Notes: generated by a model not told the origin, from the letters alone. Shown: positions 43,928 through 53,951, counted from the first letter of the stretch. The stretch is 64,000 nt of DNA from Paludibacteraceae bacterium (GCA_017527495.1 JAFXPY010000053.1:79834-143833); one strand, 5' to 3'. Made by a program: numbers and translations.

Positions 43928-46624
43928 TTAGTTTAGTATGATATTCATGATTTGTGTCGCGGAAATAGTGTTTTGAAACTTTATGTTTCTGCCCATAACA
44001 TAGATAGGTGTCTGTGGGTCTGAGTCCGTAATTTTGTCTTCCGTTTGGTCTTTATTGACTATTTTGTATCCCGGCTGCAGTAGATAAACAATTTGTCCAA
44101 AGCATTGTTTGTTGAACGAACGGCGCAATTTGCCTTCTGCTTCACGTGCCGTTCCTTGCAGAAGTGGCACTTGTTGGGCTGTATATACTGTTTGTATGCC
44201 TTCAAATTGTGTCAGAAATTGTGTCGTGTATTGTGTAAATTGTTCGGTGTTGATTTGTTTTTGTGTCAGCAATGTCTGATTGATATATATCGAGTTGTTG
44301 TGCCCGCCGATGATGTATTGTCCGTTTCCGTAGATAGCCATGAGATATGTGTTGAGCAGTGCTGCTGCTTGTGCAACATTGAATGTGCCCGAAGGCAGTT
44401 GTGCATTTGCAAGGGCTTGTTTGCTGTGGCCATAACGCGGCTGACCTACTACAATGATTTGATAGTTGCCGGCTGATATGCGTTGATGCAGTTGTTGAAT
44501 TAAAGTCTGCAACTGTTGATTGAGCCGTAAATACATATCTTGTTGCTCGGCTAATTCAAGATAGTCGGTTTGCGCGTTTGGAGTGTTGCAGTTCAATTCA
44601 AGTAAGAGCAAATCGTTGTTCAGACCTTCTCCAAGTCTTTCATGTTGCTGTATATTGCAAGCAAGTTGCACTACTGCCTGATTTGCATGTGGGGTGAGTG
44701 CTGACGGCACTAAATTATAGCCCAAGGCTAAGTCTTTTTTGTTGGCTGAGTAGCGAAAACCATTTCTTTGTTGCTCTATGTTTGAATATGTTTGATAGTC
44801 AGAAATGTTGAACTGATTAGTCCATTTCTGATTCAGTATGGTCTGCGTCATTCCTGATGTGTTCATCTGGTCAGCAAGCGGATGGAGCCCGTGTGGATAG
44901 TAGGTTGTTGTACACCATTGCTGTGACTCTGTGTTGAGCCAGACACAAGCATTTGCAGCATGACCTGCCATGAGAATTGTGTTCTCTGCATTTATGCCTA
45001 TGGCGTATATCCTGCTTTGAGGATTATTGAGCCGAAACATATCGGTCAGTGTCGGTGCCAAAATGTTTCGAGGTGAATAATGAACATTCGTCCCAATGCC
45101 TTGTTGGCTGTTGTCGAACAAGATATGCTGCGTTTTCTGTGTTTGCTGATTGAATTTTGTCTCGGTTGATATTCCATGGTAGAAAGGTGTCGTGCCAGTC
45201 ATCAGTGTCGCTGTTGTTTCGCAACCGCCATTGGTCAGCTGAGGAAAATAGACTTGTGCTTTTTCTGAGTTCTCAATTATTGTGCGCAATCCCCCGGGCG
45301 ACATTGTCGGTAAGATTTGATTAACGGCTTGTTGATTCAGTCCGTCTATCACAATGACTACTGTCAGCCTCGGAAAACGCTGACTTTCTTGTGCCATCGC
45401 TCCTGTTGCTTGAATAAGCAGAATAGCAATAATACCAATTTTTGCAGCTAAATTATGTACTTGCTTTTGCCCGATTATCATTATGTTTCTGTACCATACT
45501 AAACGTAACCTGATGGCATGTAAGATGGGTACGACAACGAGTAAATGAAAATGTTGGCCGCTTGCCAAATAAATAATTATTGCTGCGATGCTGTATATCG
45601 CAAAAATTAATTCGCCTTTCAACAACCATTGCTGAGTCTTTTTGCCAAATGAAAGTATCAGCGGAATGAACATCAATGGATTGAAAAACAATAGATTAAA
45701 ATTCTCTTCCACTAATGGATGTTCTGAAAATGGCAGGTATGCCAAAATCAGACCTACAAGCGAATATATCAATAAAAGACATCTGTCTAACCACCAACTG
45801 ATTTTATGCTTGTACAAATCTCTAATTGTGAATATTATAATCAGCAAAACAAGCAAAATAATAAGCATTTCAGGCGAAATAATGAAATTGCCTTTTTTCG
45901 GTTGAAACACCATGATTTGCTTGTCGCTCATAAGTTCACGCTTCGTACCATTGTCATCTATTGTTGCAACCGAAAGATAATCTAAAAGCTGTTCAGGCAA
46001 AAAAAGTCTCTGCTCTGGTGTTATTGCCGTATCGGCATTTCTGCCGAAAGCAAGACTTATGCCAAATTGTCCCCATGTATAGTCGCCTGAATAGAAATCA
46101 ATTAATTGGCGAAAAGTATTACTTTGATTGTCGAAATAATGGCTTTCTAATTTGCCGCTGACAACCTGGTTGAGCAACTCGTAGGGCTTAGTTGCGCAGT
46201 TGTTGAATACAAAATTGTAGCGGTACGAACGATTTTTTGGTAAAGCGTTGATTTCAAGTCTCAAAAAAAGTTGATTTATTTCGTCTTGAGTCAGATTGAG
46301 ACGTTTCTCGTCAATCTCTCTGCCTATTTCTTCATAGTCGAAATAGAACATCGTTGAATCCTCTTTGCCCAAGATATAGTCAGTCTGGCCCTTTATGAAA
46401 TTGGAATAGAAATTAGGTTGATTAAAATCAAACATTCCGTAATTGTAAATATTGTCAATTCCTAATTGTGGGTCCTTAATTCTCAGTGCGGTATGACCAT
46501 ATTTCGACCATGACGGATCTCCCGGTGAGCATGTTATGAAACTTACTTCTGCTTCTGGTGACAACTGTGCAAAAGTAAGAACAGACAGTGTGCAAAAAAG
46601 AAATATGTTTATGTATCGTTTCAT
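43928..46624 (-). CDS. Lnb-type (DUF4105) domain fused to a degenerate alkaline-phosphatase-like domain
   Basis: 898 aa from the ATG at 46624 (MKRYINIFLF signal peptide; the frame also opens at 46663 but would overlap the PAP2 gene). Part 1 (about 20-230) is DUF4105/Lnb_N: CSPGDPSWSKYGHTALRI and FVFNNCATKPYELL, the His and Cys expected of the Bacteroides lipoprotein N-acyltransferase Lnb. About 250-390 holds four or five membrane helices. Part 2 (about 410-898) is an alkaline phosphatase/NPP-like fold (VVIVIDGLNQQ, GGCETTATLMTGTTPFYHGI, AGHAANACVW), but the usual D-x-x-GH and DH metal-ligand motifs are replaced (LELNCNTPN; VVGQPRYGH), so this half may be inactive. It may finish or control triacylation of lipoproteins. 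Confidence 0.82.
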   Translation of the reverse strand: MKRYINIFLFCTLSVLTFAQLSPEAEVSFITCSPGDPSWSKYGHTALRIKDPQLGIDNIYNYGMFDFNQPNFYSNFIKGQTDYILGKEDSTMFYFDYEEIGREIDEKRLNLTQDEINQLFLRLEINALPKNRSYRYNFVFNNCATKPYELLNQVVSGKLESHYFDNQSNTFRQLIDFYSGDYTWGQFGISLAFGRNADTAITPEQRLFLPEQLLDYLSVATIDDNGTKRELMSDKQIMVFQPKKGNFIISPEMLIILLVLLIIIFTIRDLYKHKISWWLDRCLLLIYSLVGLILAYLPFSEHPLVEENFNLLFFNPLMFIPLILSFGKKTQQWLLKGELIFAIYSIAAIIIYLASGQHFHLLVVVPILHAIRLRLVWYRNIMIIGQKQVHNLAAKIGIIAILLIQATGAMAQESQRFPRLTVVIVIDGLNQQAVNQILPTMSPGGLRTIIENSEKAQVYFPQLTNGGCETTATLMTGTTPFYHGISTETKFNQQTQKTQHILFDNSQQGIGTNVHYSPRNILAPTLTDMFRLNNPQSRIYAIGINAENTILMAGHAANACVWLNTESQQWCTTTYYPHGLHPLADQMNTSGMTQTILNQKWTNQFNISDYQTYSNIEQQRNGFRYSANKKDLALGYNLVPSALTPHANQAVVQLACNIQQHERLGEGLNNDLLLLELNCNTPNAQTDYLELAEQQDMYLRLNQQLQTLIQQLHQRISAGNYQIIVVGQPRYGHSKQALANAQLPSGTFNVAQAAALLNTYLMAIYGNGQYIIGGHNNSIYINQTLLTQKQINTEQFTQYTTQFLTQFEGIQTVYTAQQVPLLQGTAREAEGKLRRSFNKQCFGQIVYLLQPGYKIVNKDQTEDKITDSDPQTPIYVMGRNIKFQNTISATQIMNIILN

Positions 46625-46640
46625 TTCCTGATGATTAACC

Positions 46641-47222
46641 TTAAATAATAATGGCAGTAGCAAAAATTGTAGTCAGTCCGACCAAAAAGCCGACAGCGAG
46701 TTGCTCTGGTGTGTGTGCATCAAGTTTGGTTCGCGCCCAACAAATGACGATAGCGAGCGTGTAAAGAACGGCCAGTACTAAGAAATAAGTTACTCCCGTA
46801 TGGTATTGAAGAGCCAGACAAGCACTAATCAAACCGGCAATACTTGCCATGTGTGCACTGATTTTCCACCAAAAATTGACCGCTGCAATAATAATCAATG
46901 TCAGTATCATACCCAACATAATTGATTTTAATATCGGAGGCAGTGCAAAATATCTGTTCACAAAATTTGACCATAGCAGATAGCAGGCAATTGTGATGAG
47001 ATATGGAATGGTGCGTTGTTTGCGATCGGGTATTGTTAGAGAAGCATGTATGTTTTTGATGTAAACAATCGTGTTGGCAAGTGGAAGTAAAGCGGTGAAA
47101 ATGAGAGTGGTGAAAAACAGTTTCCACGACACAAAAAGAGTAGCATACGATGTAATCCACAATGGATGAAAAGCGTATGACACAACCTTGGCCAATATGT
47201 CTGAAATCTTTTGTCCTCTCAT
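46641..47222 (-). CDS. PAP2-like membrane protein
   Basis: A 193-aa protein with about six membrane helices. A degenerate phosphatase signature is visible: DRKQRTIPY (motif 1-like), ISAHMASIAG (motif 2) and ARTKLDAHTPEQLAVG (motif 3). It belongs to the PAP2 superfamily of membrane lipid or undecaprenyl-pyrophosphate phosphatases, though motif 1 is altered and activity is uncertain. It is co-transcribed with rpoN upstream and the Lnb fusion downstream. Confidence 0.8.
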   Translation of the reverse strand: MRGQKISDILAKVVSYAFHPLWITSYATLFVSWKLFFTTLIFTALLPLANTIVYIKNIHASLTIPDRKQRTIPYLITIACYLLWSNFVNRYFALPPILKSIMLGMILTLIIIAAVNFWWKISAHMASIAGLISACLALQYHTGVTYFLVLAVLYTLAIVICWARTKLDAHTPEQLAVGFLVGLTTIFATAIII

Positions 47223-47246
47223 TTCTCATTTCTCATTTCTCACTTC

Positions 47247-48806
47247 TCACTTCTCTTTCCTCAGTCTTGCAACAGGAATATTGAGTTGCAGTCGGTATTT
47301 TGCCACGGTGCGACGCGCAATCGGGAAACCTTGTTTTGTCATTATATCAACCAATTCTTCGTCTGTCAGTGGTTTTGATTTATCTTCTTTATTGACCAGA
47401 TCTTGAAGTGCACTTTTGATTGAACGTGTTGAGATTTGTGTTCCTTCGTTGTCGATCATTGATTCAGAGAAAAAGTGTTTGAGCTGAAACGTACCGACAT
47501 CAGTCGTAACGTATTTCATTCTGCTTATTCTGCTGATTGTTGAGACGTCAAGTCCAACCTTGTCTGCAATGTCTTTGAGAACTAAGGGTTTGAGCAGTTG
47601 GTCGTCTCCGATAAGGAAAAATTGTTCTTGTGCTTTGACAATGGCTTTCATTGTCTTGAGCAGGTTCTCGTTGCGGTCGTCAATGTTTTTTATGAACGCA
47701 ACGGCATCGTTTACATATTTTTGAGCAAATCGGCCTGTCTCTTTTTCTGCACTATTTATTGTGCTTTTGTTCTCTTTATAGTTGTTAGCCCACTGACTAT
47801 ATTCTTTGTTTACCCGCAAGTGCGGTATGTTGTCGTTGTTGAGCGTAATTTCCCAATAGCCGTTTTTGTGGGTAACATAAAAATCAGGCACCAAAACATT
47901 AGAGTTGACTTCGTATTCCGAAGCATTCCATTGTTTCCCCGGTTTGGGGTTTAGATGAGAAATTAAGTCAAGACATTGTTTGAGTTCGTCATCCGACAGA
48001 TTAAGTCGTTTCTGAATCTTATAGTAGTGTTTTTGTTTGAGCTCTTCGAGGTATTTCTCAACGATTTTTATTGCATCTTCCGTCTTTTTTTCTTTCGGTA
48101 ATCTCTTGAGCTGCAAAATCATACATTGTTGTAAGTCGGTGGCACCAACACCTGCAGGATCAAGCGATTGTATGATTTCTATTGCCTGCTCGATGTCCTC
48201 AGAAGTATAGTCGCTTTGGCCGGCAAAGAGCAGATCGTTTTCTATGCGGTGAGCATCACGAGTCAGAAAACCATCGTCGTCAATATTGCCAATGATGTAT
48301 TCAACAAGTTTTCGTTGCTTCTGACTATTGGTTATTGTTCCAATCTGGTCTAAAAGATAGTCATGAAATGTGTCGTTTGAGGACAGCGGCATTTCGCGAT
48401 CTTCTGTATCATTCAGCTTTCTTTGTCCATAGAACTCAGTGTCAAACTGATAGTTTGTGTTGTCGGCTGATTGATAGTAGTCGTCGTCATCGCTAAAATA
48501 AGTGTCCAAATCTTCTTCAAGCCTATTGTTCGTAACCTCGTCATTAGAGTTGTAGTCGTCAGAATCATCGTCGTTATTGTCGTCGTTTTCGTTCTCAATG
48601 TCGTTTGATTCGTCCTCATATCCGGTATCTGATGCCGTGTCGTCGTCAATTTCGAGAGCGGGATTGTCGTTAAGTTCTTGCTCAATGCGTTCTTCAAGTT
48701 CGAGCGTAGGCAACTCGAGCATTTTCATGCCCATAATTTGCTGTGGCGACAATTTTGTCGTCTGCTGCAGCGTTTGAGTTAGTGATAGGTTATTGTTTAG
48801 GTCCAT
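47247..48806 (-). CDS. rpoN: RNA polymerase sigma-54 factor
   Basis: A 519-aa protein with all three regions: glutamine-rich region I (LSLTQTLQQTTKLSPQQIMG), a highly acidic region II (about 55-110, mostly Asp and Asn), a core-binding domain, an HTH (VLKDIADKVGLDVSTISRIS) and the C-terminal RpoN box ARRTVAKYR. It directs transcription from -24/-12 promoters with enhancer-binding proteins; none is encoded in this window. It lies 14 bp behind the aminotransferase gene. Confidence 0.96.
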   Translation of the reverse strand: MDLNNNLSLTQTLQQTTKLSPQQIMGMKMLELPTLELEERIEQELNDNPALEIDDDTASDTGYEDESNDIENENDDNNDDDSDDYNSNDEVTNNRLEEDLDTYFSDDDDYYQSADNTNYQFDTEFYGQRKLNDTEDREMPLSSNDTFHDYLLDQIGTITNSQKQRKLVEYIIGNIDDDGFLTRDAHRIENDLLFAGQSDYTSEDIEQAIEIIQSLDPAGVGATDLQQCMILQLKRLPKEKKTEDAIKIVEKYLEELKQKHYYKIQKRLNLSDDELKQCLDLISHLNPKPGKQWNASEYEVNSNVLVPDFYVTHKNGYWEITLNNDNIPHLRVNKEYSQWANNYKENKSTINSAEKETGRFAQKYVNDAVAFIKNIDDRNENLLKTMKAIVKAQEQFFLIGDDQLLKPLVLKDIADKVGLDVSTISRISRMKYVTTDVGTFQLKHFFSESMIDNEGTQISTRSIKSALQDLVNKEDKSKPLTDEELVDIMTKQGFPIARRTVAKYRLQLNIPVARLRKEK

Positions 48807-48820
48807 TTGTTTTATTTAAT

Positions 48821-49948
48821 TTATTTTGTTAATTCATTGATAGACGCTGTTATATAGTTTATCTGTTCTTGGTCTAATTCTGTGTGCATCGGCAGAGATA
48901 AAACACATTGTGCTAATTTCTCTGCTGTGGGGAAATCACCTTGCTTGTATCTCGGGTCTTGATAGGCTTTCTGCAAATGCAATGGTATAGGGTAGTATAT
49001 CATTGCAGGAATACCTTTCTCTGCAAGTTGTTCACGCAAATGATCTCTATCTATATCTACCAATTTGATGGTATATTGGTGATAGACATGTTTTGTCTTT
49101 GGATCGTTGTATGGAGTTATTATGTGTTTGTTGTCGGCAAAAGCCTCATCGTATTTTTTTGCTGCCAATTGACGATTTGTTGTATATTGCTCAAGGTGTT
49201 TGAGCTTTTCGTTCAATATGGCAGCTTGGATGGAGTCGAGTCGTGAATTGACCCCCACTAAGTCGTGGTGATAACGTATTTTCATTCCATGATTGGCTAT
49301 TTGCTGCATTTTTTGCGCTAAGTCATCATTATTAGTGAATATTGCGCCACCATCACCATAGCAACCTAAATTTTTTGATGGAAAGAATGAGGTGCAACCA
49401 ATGTCACCTATACAACCTGATTGAATTGTGCGTCCATCACTGAAAGTATAAGTGCTGTTGATTGATTGACAAGCATCCTCAACGACATATAAATTATGCT
49501 CTTTGGCAATTTTCATAATTTCTTCCATATTGGCACACTGGCCGAATAGATGTACCGGCACAATGGCTTTTGTCCGTGGTGTGATGGCTTTTTTTATGCT
49601 CTCAACAGAGATGTTCATTGTGTCCCATTCCACATCAACCACAATAGGCTTAAGGCCCAACAATGCCACAACTTCGGCTGTGGCAATGAAAGTAAATGTC
49701 GGAGTGATAACCTCATCGCCGGGCTTCAAGCCTAATGCCATTAAAGCAATCTGAATAGCCTCTGTGCCATTGCCTACCGGTATAACATGTTTCACTCCAA
49801 GAAAGTTTTGCAAGTTTTCTTGAAACTCTGCCACTTTGGGACCTTTAATGAACGCTGTAGAATCAATTACTTCTTGTATCGCGCTGTCTATGTCTGTTTT
49901 TATCGCCTCATATTGTGTCTTGAGGTCAACCATTTGTATCTTCTTCAT
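48821..49948 (-). CDS. DegT/DnrJ/EryC1/StrS-family aminotransferase
   Basis: A 375-aa PLP enzyme of fold type I. Motifs: GNGTEAIQIALMALGLKPGD, VVEDACQS and SFFPSKNLGCYGDGGAIFTN, whose lysine binds PLP, plus GVNSRLDSIQAAILNEKL. The family transfers an amino group to sugar-nucleotide ketones for cell-surface glycans. The substrate cannot be read from the sequence. It sits between ybbR and rpoN in the long minus-strand operon, away from any glycan cluster. Confidence 0.9.
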   Translation of the reverse strand: MKKIQMVDLKTQYEAIKTDIDSAIQEVIDSTAFIKGPKVAEFQENLQNFLGVKHVIPVGNGTEAIQIALMALGLKPGDEVITPTFTFIATAEVVALLGLKPIVVDVEWDTMNISVESIKKAITPRTKAIVPVHLFGQCANMEEIMKIAKEHNLYVVEDACQSINSTYTFSDGRTIQSGCIGDIGCTSFFPSKNLGCYGDGGAIFTNNDDLAQKMQQIANHGMKIRYHHDLVGVNSRLDSIQAAILNEKLKHLEQYTTNRQLAAKKYDEAFADNKHIITPYNDPKTKHVYHQYTIKLVDIDRDHLREQLAEKGIPAMIYYPIPLHLQKAYQDPRYKQGDFPTAEKLAQCVLSLPMHTELDQEQINYITASINELTK

Positions 49949-49958
49949 CTTTCTTCTT

Positions 49959-50954
49959 TTATTTCAAAATCTCTTGTTCTTTATTTGTTGTAAGCTCAAT
50001 CATAAATTCAACCGTTTCCGGCGTCGTTTTGAGTATCGTGATTTGATTGTTTTCTGCTGCTACATACACCTTCACTATGCCGTTAGTGCTGTTTTGCATC
50101 TCATTGAAATTAACCATAGCTCTAACTGCTTTGGGATTGAATTGTTGGTATATCTGTACCGGCAGTAATAACTTTATTTCCACTGTTGCAGGGAATAGCT
50201 TGATTGAAGTGTTGTCCGGCTGACCAACAACTTGCAAAGGCACATTGATTCTTTTCTCTGTAAAAGCGTATGCATCAACTTGCAGTGTGGTCGTAGTTTG
50301 CTCTATATTGACGCCTTTCGGAACAATGAGTTGCAATTGCTCTGTTGTCAGTTTGCTGACATTTTCAATACTTGTGTATTTCGTTTCAATCTGTTTGATT
50401 GTGTCTAATGCCTCTTTTGTTCCGTATATAGTAATCACAGATGGGTTCAACTCAATATCGTCTGACAACTGATATTGTGGTGCCGGAGTAATCTTTCCGC
50501 TGAATTTGATTTCAACATTTTTATGTCGCAAATAAGTCGCTTGAACTTGTATGTTCGACGGCTCAATCTGTGATATAGTTATGTTTGCCGGCAACTGATC
50601 TTTCACCGTTTGTTGTAATCTTGCAGCAGAAACATTGATGTTTCTCTGTTTTTTGCTCACCTGAGTTGTCAAATCAATAGGTATCAATGGTATCTTGACT
50701 TTTCTCAAAAAAAACTGATTGTTGTTGTCTATAACGCTAATCTTGAGTTCTTTTGGCAAAGAGTCGTTGAGTCTCACCTCAGGTGTCAAACCGGTGTACT
50801 GAATCGGAACAATAATGGAATAGTGTTGTTGGTTGTTCTGAACACGCGAAAACCACAGTATTGTTGATATAAAAAGAAACAACACGAACACCAGTGCATC
50901 GCCTGATGTTCCAAATTGTTTCAGTCTATTCCAAATTGTCTGTAATTTGGGCAT
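49959..50954 (-). CDS. YbbR-like domain protein
   Basis: A 331-aa protein with one N-terminal membrane helix (ALVFVLFLFISTILWFSRV) and three or so YbbR-type beta domains (YSIIVPIQYTGLTPEVRLND, KNVEIKFSGKITPAPQYQLS, KRINVPLQVVGQPDNTSIKL). In Firmicutes YbbR/CdaR proteins regulate diadenylate cyclase; the Bacteroidota function is not known. Its ATG overlaps the yajC stop codon by one base (TAATG). Confidence 0.88.
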   Translation of the reverse strand: MPKLQTIWNRLKQFGTSGDALVFVLFLFISTILWFSRVQNNQQHYSIIVPIQYTGLTPEVRLNDSLPKELKISVIDNNNQFFLRKVKIPLIPIDLTTQVSKKQRNINVSAARLQQTVKDQLPANITISQIEPSNIQVQATYLRHKNVEIKFSGKITPAPQYQLSDDIELNPSVITIYGTKEALDTIKQIETKYTSIENVSKLTTEQLQLIVPKGVNIEQTTTTLQVDAYAFTEKRINVPLQVVGQPDNTSIKLFPATVEIKLLLPVQIYQQFNPKAVRAMVNFNEMQNSTNGIVKVYVAAENNQITILKTTPETVEFMIELTTNKEQEILK

Positions 50955-51391
50955 TATTTTTCAATCCTATATTCCACTTCTTGTTCTAACTGCTTTTTAT
51001 CCTCTTTTTCTTCTTTCTTTTCTTCTTTCTTTTCTTCTTTCTTTGGTTCCTCTTTCTTATCTTCTTTCTTTGGTTCCTCAGCCTGTTCCGGATATACAGA
51101 AGTCTTATCTACTGTGATTTTGGTGTCTTTGGCAATTTCGATAACAAATGTGGTGTCATTTACATTTTTAATCACACCATGTATTCCGCCGGCAGTAACC
51201 ACTTTGCTTCCGGTCTTGAGCTGGCTGCGTTGTTCTTCAATTTTTTGCTGTTGCTTTCTTTGTGGTCGAATCATAAAGAAATAGAAAACGGCAAAAAGTG
51301 CAACCATCATAAATATTGTACCCCAAGCGCTGCCAGATTGAGCTGCAGCTGCCGGAACATCTTGCAACAAAATTAAAAGTAATTGTGTCAT
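50954..51391 (-). CDS. yajC: Preprotein translocase subunit YajC
   Basis: A 145-aa protein with one membrane helix (GTIFMMVALFAVFYFFMIRP) followed by the family hallmark RPQRKQQQK and the YajC beta domain (LKTGSKVVTAGGIHGVIKNV). It assists SecDF in protein export. An unusual Lys/Glu-rich tail of about 40 residues extends the C-terminus (KEDKKEEPKKEEKKEEKKEE), typical of low-complexity drift in this gene. Confidence 0.93.
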   Translation of the reverse strand: MTQLLLILLQDVPAAAAQSGSAWGTIFMMVALFAVFYFFMIRPQRKQQQKIEEQRSQLKTGSKVVTAGGIHGVIKNVNDTTFVIEIAKDTKITVDKTSVYPEQAEEPKKEDKKEEPKKEEKKEEKKEEKEDKKQLEQEVEYRIEK

Positions 51392-51458
51392 AATTATAAA
51401 TTGTTAAATAATTAAATCAAATAAATATAAGTAAATAGTAAATTGTCAAATAAGCAGA

Positions 51459-52400
51459 TCACTTGATTATCACTGCTTTGAGCAGTCGGTTGTCTTTCTT
51501 CAATTGTTTGACAATCTCGTCGAGTATGCCATTGACAAATTTAGGACTTTGGTCGGTGCTGTATTCTTTTGCCAATTCTATGTACTCGTTTATCGTAACT
51601 TGTATTGGAATGTCAGGAAAAGCAAACATCTCAGCCAAAGCCGTCTGCATAATAGTCAAGTCAATTTGTGCCACACGCTCTATGTCCCAGTGTATCAAAG
51701 ATTTCTCGATCATCTCTTTGTATTCATCAAAATGCTTGATCGACTGTGAAAGCAGTTTTGACGCAAAGTTGTGGTCAATCTCATTGTCGTATAATGGCAA
51801 CAAACGCAATTCTGTATCTGATTTACATTGTTTGATAGTCTTAATCACAAAACTAATCACAATGTCCAAGTCAGAAACCCAATAAAGATTGCTGTCTTCA
51901 ATGCAATTGTTTAGAAACTCATTGTCGTTCAGAATTTTAGAAAAAATCTGACGCCATATCGTTTTGTCGTCATCAAACGAGGGGGCTTTGATAGACATGT
52001 ATTTTGCATATTGCTCAGATTCTCTGATTTGTTGGTACAAGTCGTCTATCGTCTCGCTATGCTTCGACCAGAAAAAATGAATATCTTTATTGTCTTGCAG
52101 GTAAGATGCCAACTCCTTGCAATAGAATACTTTTTCGGCAAATTTGTTTTGAACAAAATTGAGTACAGGATTTTTCTCTTCTTCTGAAGCAAAAAATTTC
52201 TCTTTCAAATTCTCCGTCCGAATTTCAGCCGCTTGAGTAATCTCATTAATCAATTGCAACAATACGTGATATAAATCGTACGTTTGAGCACAACTCTTGA
52301 CCAATTCTTTTTGTGCCGTCAGTTCCGTCCAATCCGTTTGTTGCGTGTAACAATAAAGATTTTGTACTACCTTTGTTCTAATCAGTTGTCTGTTGAGCAT
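51459..52400 (-). CDS. nusB: Transcription antitermination factor NusB
   Basis: 313 aa from the ATG at 52400; a longer frame from 52451 covers the promoter. The N-terminal LNRQLIRTKVVQNLYCY and C-terminal HWDIERVAQIDLTIMQTALA and IPIQVTINEYIELAKEYS are the NusB helical bundle. The Bacteroidota version is longer than the ~140-aa E. coli protein owing to a middle insertion. It supports rRNA antitermination and assembly. It heads the long minus-strand operon (nusB to the gene ending at 43262). Confidence 0.92.
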   Translation of the reverse strand: MLNRQLIRTKVVQNLYCYTQQTDWTELTAQKELVKSCAQTYDLYHVLLQLINEITQAAEIRTENLKEKFFASEEEKNPVLNFVQNKFAEKVFYCKELASYLQDNKDIHFFWSKHSETIDDLYQQIRESEQYAKYMSIKAPSFDDDKTIWRQIFSKILNDNEFLNNCIEDSNLYWVSDLDIVISFVIKTIKQCKSDTELRLLPLYDNEIDHNFASKLLSQSIKHFDEYKEMIEKSLIHWDIERVAQIDLTIMQTALAEMFAFPDIPIQVTINEYIELAKEYSTDQSPKFVNGILDEIVKQLKKDNRLLKAVIIK

Positions 52401-52420
52401 GTCTGTATTTATTTTGCTTG

Positions 52421-52428
52421 CAAAGTTA
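52421..52428 (-). promoter_or_regulatory. -7 box of the nusB operon
   Basis: The minus strand reads TAACTTTG, 21 bp before the preferred nusB ATG, and lies inside the longer frame, which argues for the start at 52400. Confidence 0.65.
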
Positions 52429-52501
52429 ATGCTTTTTATTTGTATATACAATTTTTAAACAAAAAAAACTGATTTTTGTTGCGTATATTAAGAATTATTA
52501 G

Positions 52502-52509
52502 TAATTTTG
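52502..52509 (+). promoter_or_regulatory. -7 box of the metK operon
   Basis: TAATTTTG, 14 bp before the first pairing strand of the SAM-II riboswitch. It is divergent from the nusB promoter. Confidence 0.7.
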
Positions 52510-52518
52510 CGTTGTATA

Positions 52519-52571
52519 ATTTGGTGGATAGATTTGTATTGCTTGCAACCACATGAAAAAATGCTAAAATT
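52519..52571 (+). ncRNA. SAM-II riboswitch
   Basis: The sequence follows the SAM-II consensus: GTGG (P1), ATAGATTTGTATTGC (loop), GCTTGCAACCAC with P1 closing strand CCAC, then ATGAAAAAATGCTAAAA. In known SAM-II RNAs the blocks GTGG-ATTTG-GCTTGCA-CCAC-TAAA-GCTAAA occur in the same order and form an H-type pseudoknot that binds S-adenosylmethionine. Its place just before metK fits. I could not score it against the Rfam SAM_alpha model. Confidence 0.85.
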
Positions 52572-52575
52572 AGAT

Positions 52576-52606
52576 GATTGCAGGCTCTGTGTGCAGTCTT
52601 TTTTTT
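52576..52606 (+). terminator. Expression-platform terminator of the SAM-II riboswitch
   Basis: GATTGCA and TGCAGTC (one wobble) enclose a 9-base loop, followed by eight T. It starts 5 bases after the riboswitch core, so SAM binding may favour termination; a loss of metK expression at high SAM would be the logic. Inferred from position. Confidence 0.7.
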
Positions 52607-52670
52607 ACACACCAAACAACTGAAAGTTACTCAATTTAACTAAAACAAAAAAAACACAAAAACATCTATT

Positions 52671-53915
52671 ATGAACTATCTTTTCACTTCAGAGTCAGTT
52701 TCAGAAGGCCATCCCGACAAAATTGCCGACCAAATTTCTGACGCCATCTTAGACAATTTTCTTGCACAAGACCCTGCTTGCCATGTGGCTTGCGAAACTC
52801 TCGTTACAACCGGACAAGTGGTTGTTGCCGGAGAAGTTAAATCAGACAACGCTTACGTTGATTTACAATCTGTTGTTCGCCGAACAATCAAACATATCGG
52901 CTACAACAAGAGCGACTATATGTTCGACTATCAGTCTTGTGGTGTGTTGACTTGTATCCACGAACAATCTTCTGACATCGACTGCGGTGTGAGCCGAGAG
53001 AAACAAGAAGAACAAGGTGCAGGCGACCAAGGTATGATGTTTGGTTATGCTTGCAATGAGACATCTTCTTTCATGCCTATCACTCTCGCTATCGCTCATG
53101 CCCTTATGGAGGAATTGGCAAATATCCGACACAATGAATTACACCTGATGCCATACCTCCGCCCCGACGCAAAAAGCCAAGTGACTGTTGAGTATTCAGC
53201 CGACCATAAACCACTTCGCATTGACACAATCGTTCTCTCGACACAACATGATGCAGATGTAAGCCTCGAGAAAATACGCGAAGACATAATTAATATTCTC
53301 ATCCCTCGCGTTCGTAAAAAAGACAACAAATTCAATCAATTATTCAAGGGTGATTACAAACTCTTTGTCAACCCGACAGGCCGATTTGAGATAGGTGGTC
53401 CTCATGGAGATACCGGCCTGACAGGACGAAAAATTATTGTTGATACCTATGGCGGTCGTGGAGCACATGGTGGCGGCGCTTTCTCTGGAAAAGACCCATC
53501 AAAAGTCGATCGCAGTGCTGCATACGCAACTCGACATATCGCTAAAAATCTTGTTGCTGCAGGTGTGGCCGACGAAATCCTCGTACAAGTGGCATACGCC
53601 ATAGGCATCGCTCAACCTGTTAGTCTGTTTGTAAATACTTTTGGAACTGCTCATATCGACAAATCAGATGCCGAAATAGCACAAATAGTTCAGCAAATTT
53701 TCGACCTTCGCCCTTATGCTATTGAACAACGCCTCAAGCTGCGCAACCCGATATATGAAGAAACAGCTCGCAACGGACACATGGGACACGACCCTAAAAC
53801 AATAGAAAAAACATTGCTTGACAGCCACGGAAACAAATACCAACGACAAGTGGAATTATTCACGTGGGAAAAACTCGACTATATTGACAAAATAAAACAA
53901 GCCTTTGGCCTGTAA
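52671..53915 (+). CDS. metK: S-adenosylmethionine synthetase
   Basis: A 414-aa enzyme, near the family length, with the ATP/Met-binding [20 protein letters not shown], the [16 protein letters not shown] loop and the [20 protein letters not shown] segment. It makes SAM from methionine and ATP. First gene of the riboswitch-controlled transcript; the AMP nucleosidase gene follows after 36 bp. Confidence 0.97.
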   Translation: MNYLFTSESVSEGHPDKIADQISDAILDNFLAQDPACHVACETLVTTGQVVVAGEVKSDNAYVDLQSVVRRTIKHIGYNKSDYMFDYQSCGVLTCIHEQSSDIDCGVSREKQEEQGAGDQGMMFGYACNETSSFMPITLAIAHALMEELANIRHNELHLMPYLRPDAKSQVTVEYSADHKPLRIDTIVLSTQHDADVSLEKIREDIINILIPRVRKKDNKFNQLFKGDYKLFVNPTGRFEIGGPHGDTGLTGRKIIVDTYGGRGAHGGGAFSGKDPSKVDRSAAYATRHIAKNLVAAGVADEILVQVAYAIGIAQPVSLFVNTFGTAHIDKSDAEIAQIVQQIFDLRPYAIEQRLKLRNPIYEETARNGHMGHDPKTIEKTLLDSHGNKYQRQVELFTWEKLDYIDKIKQAFGL

Positions 53916-53951
53916 ATCATTGCTCATAGCGTAAACAAATAATATAACACC

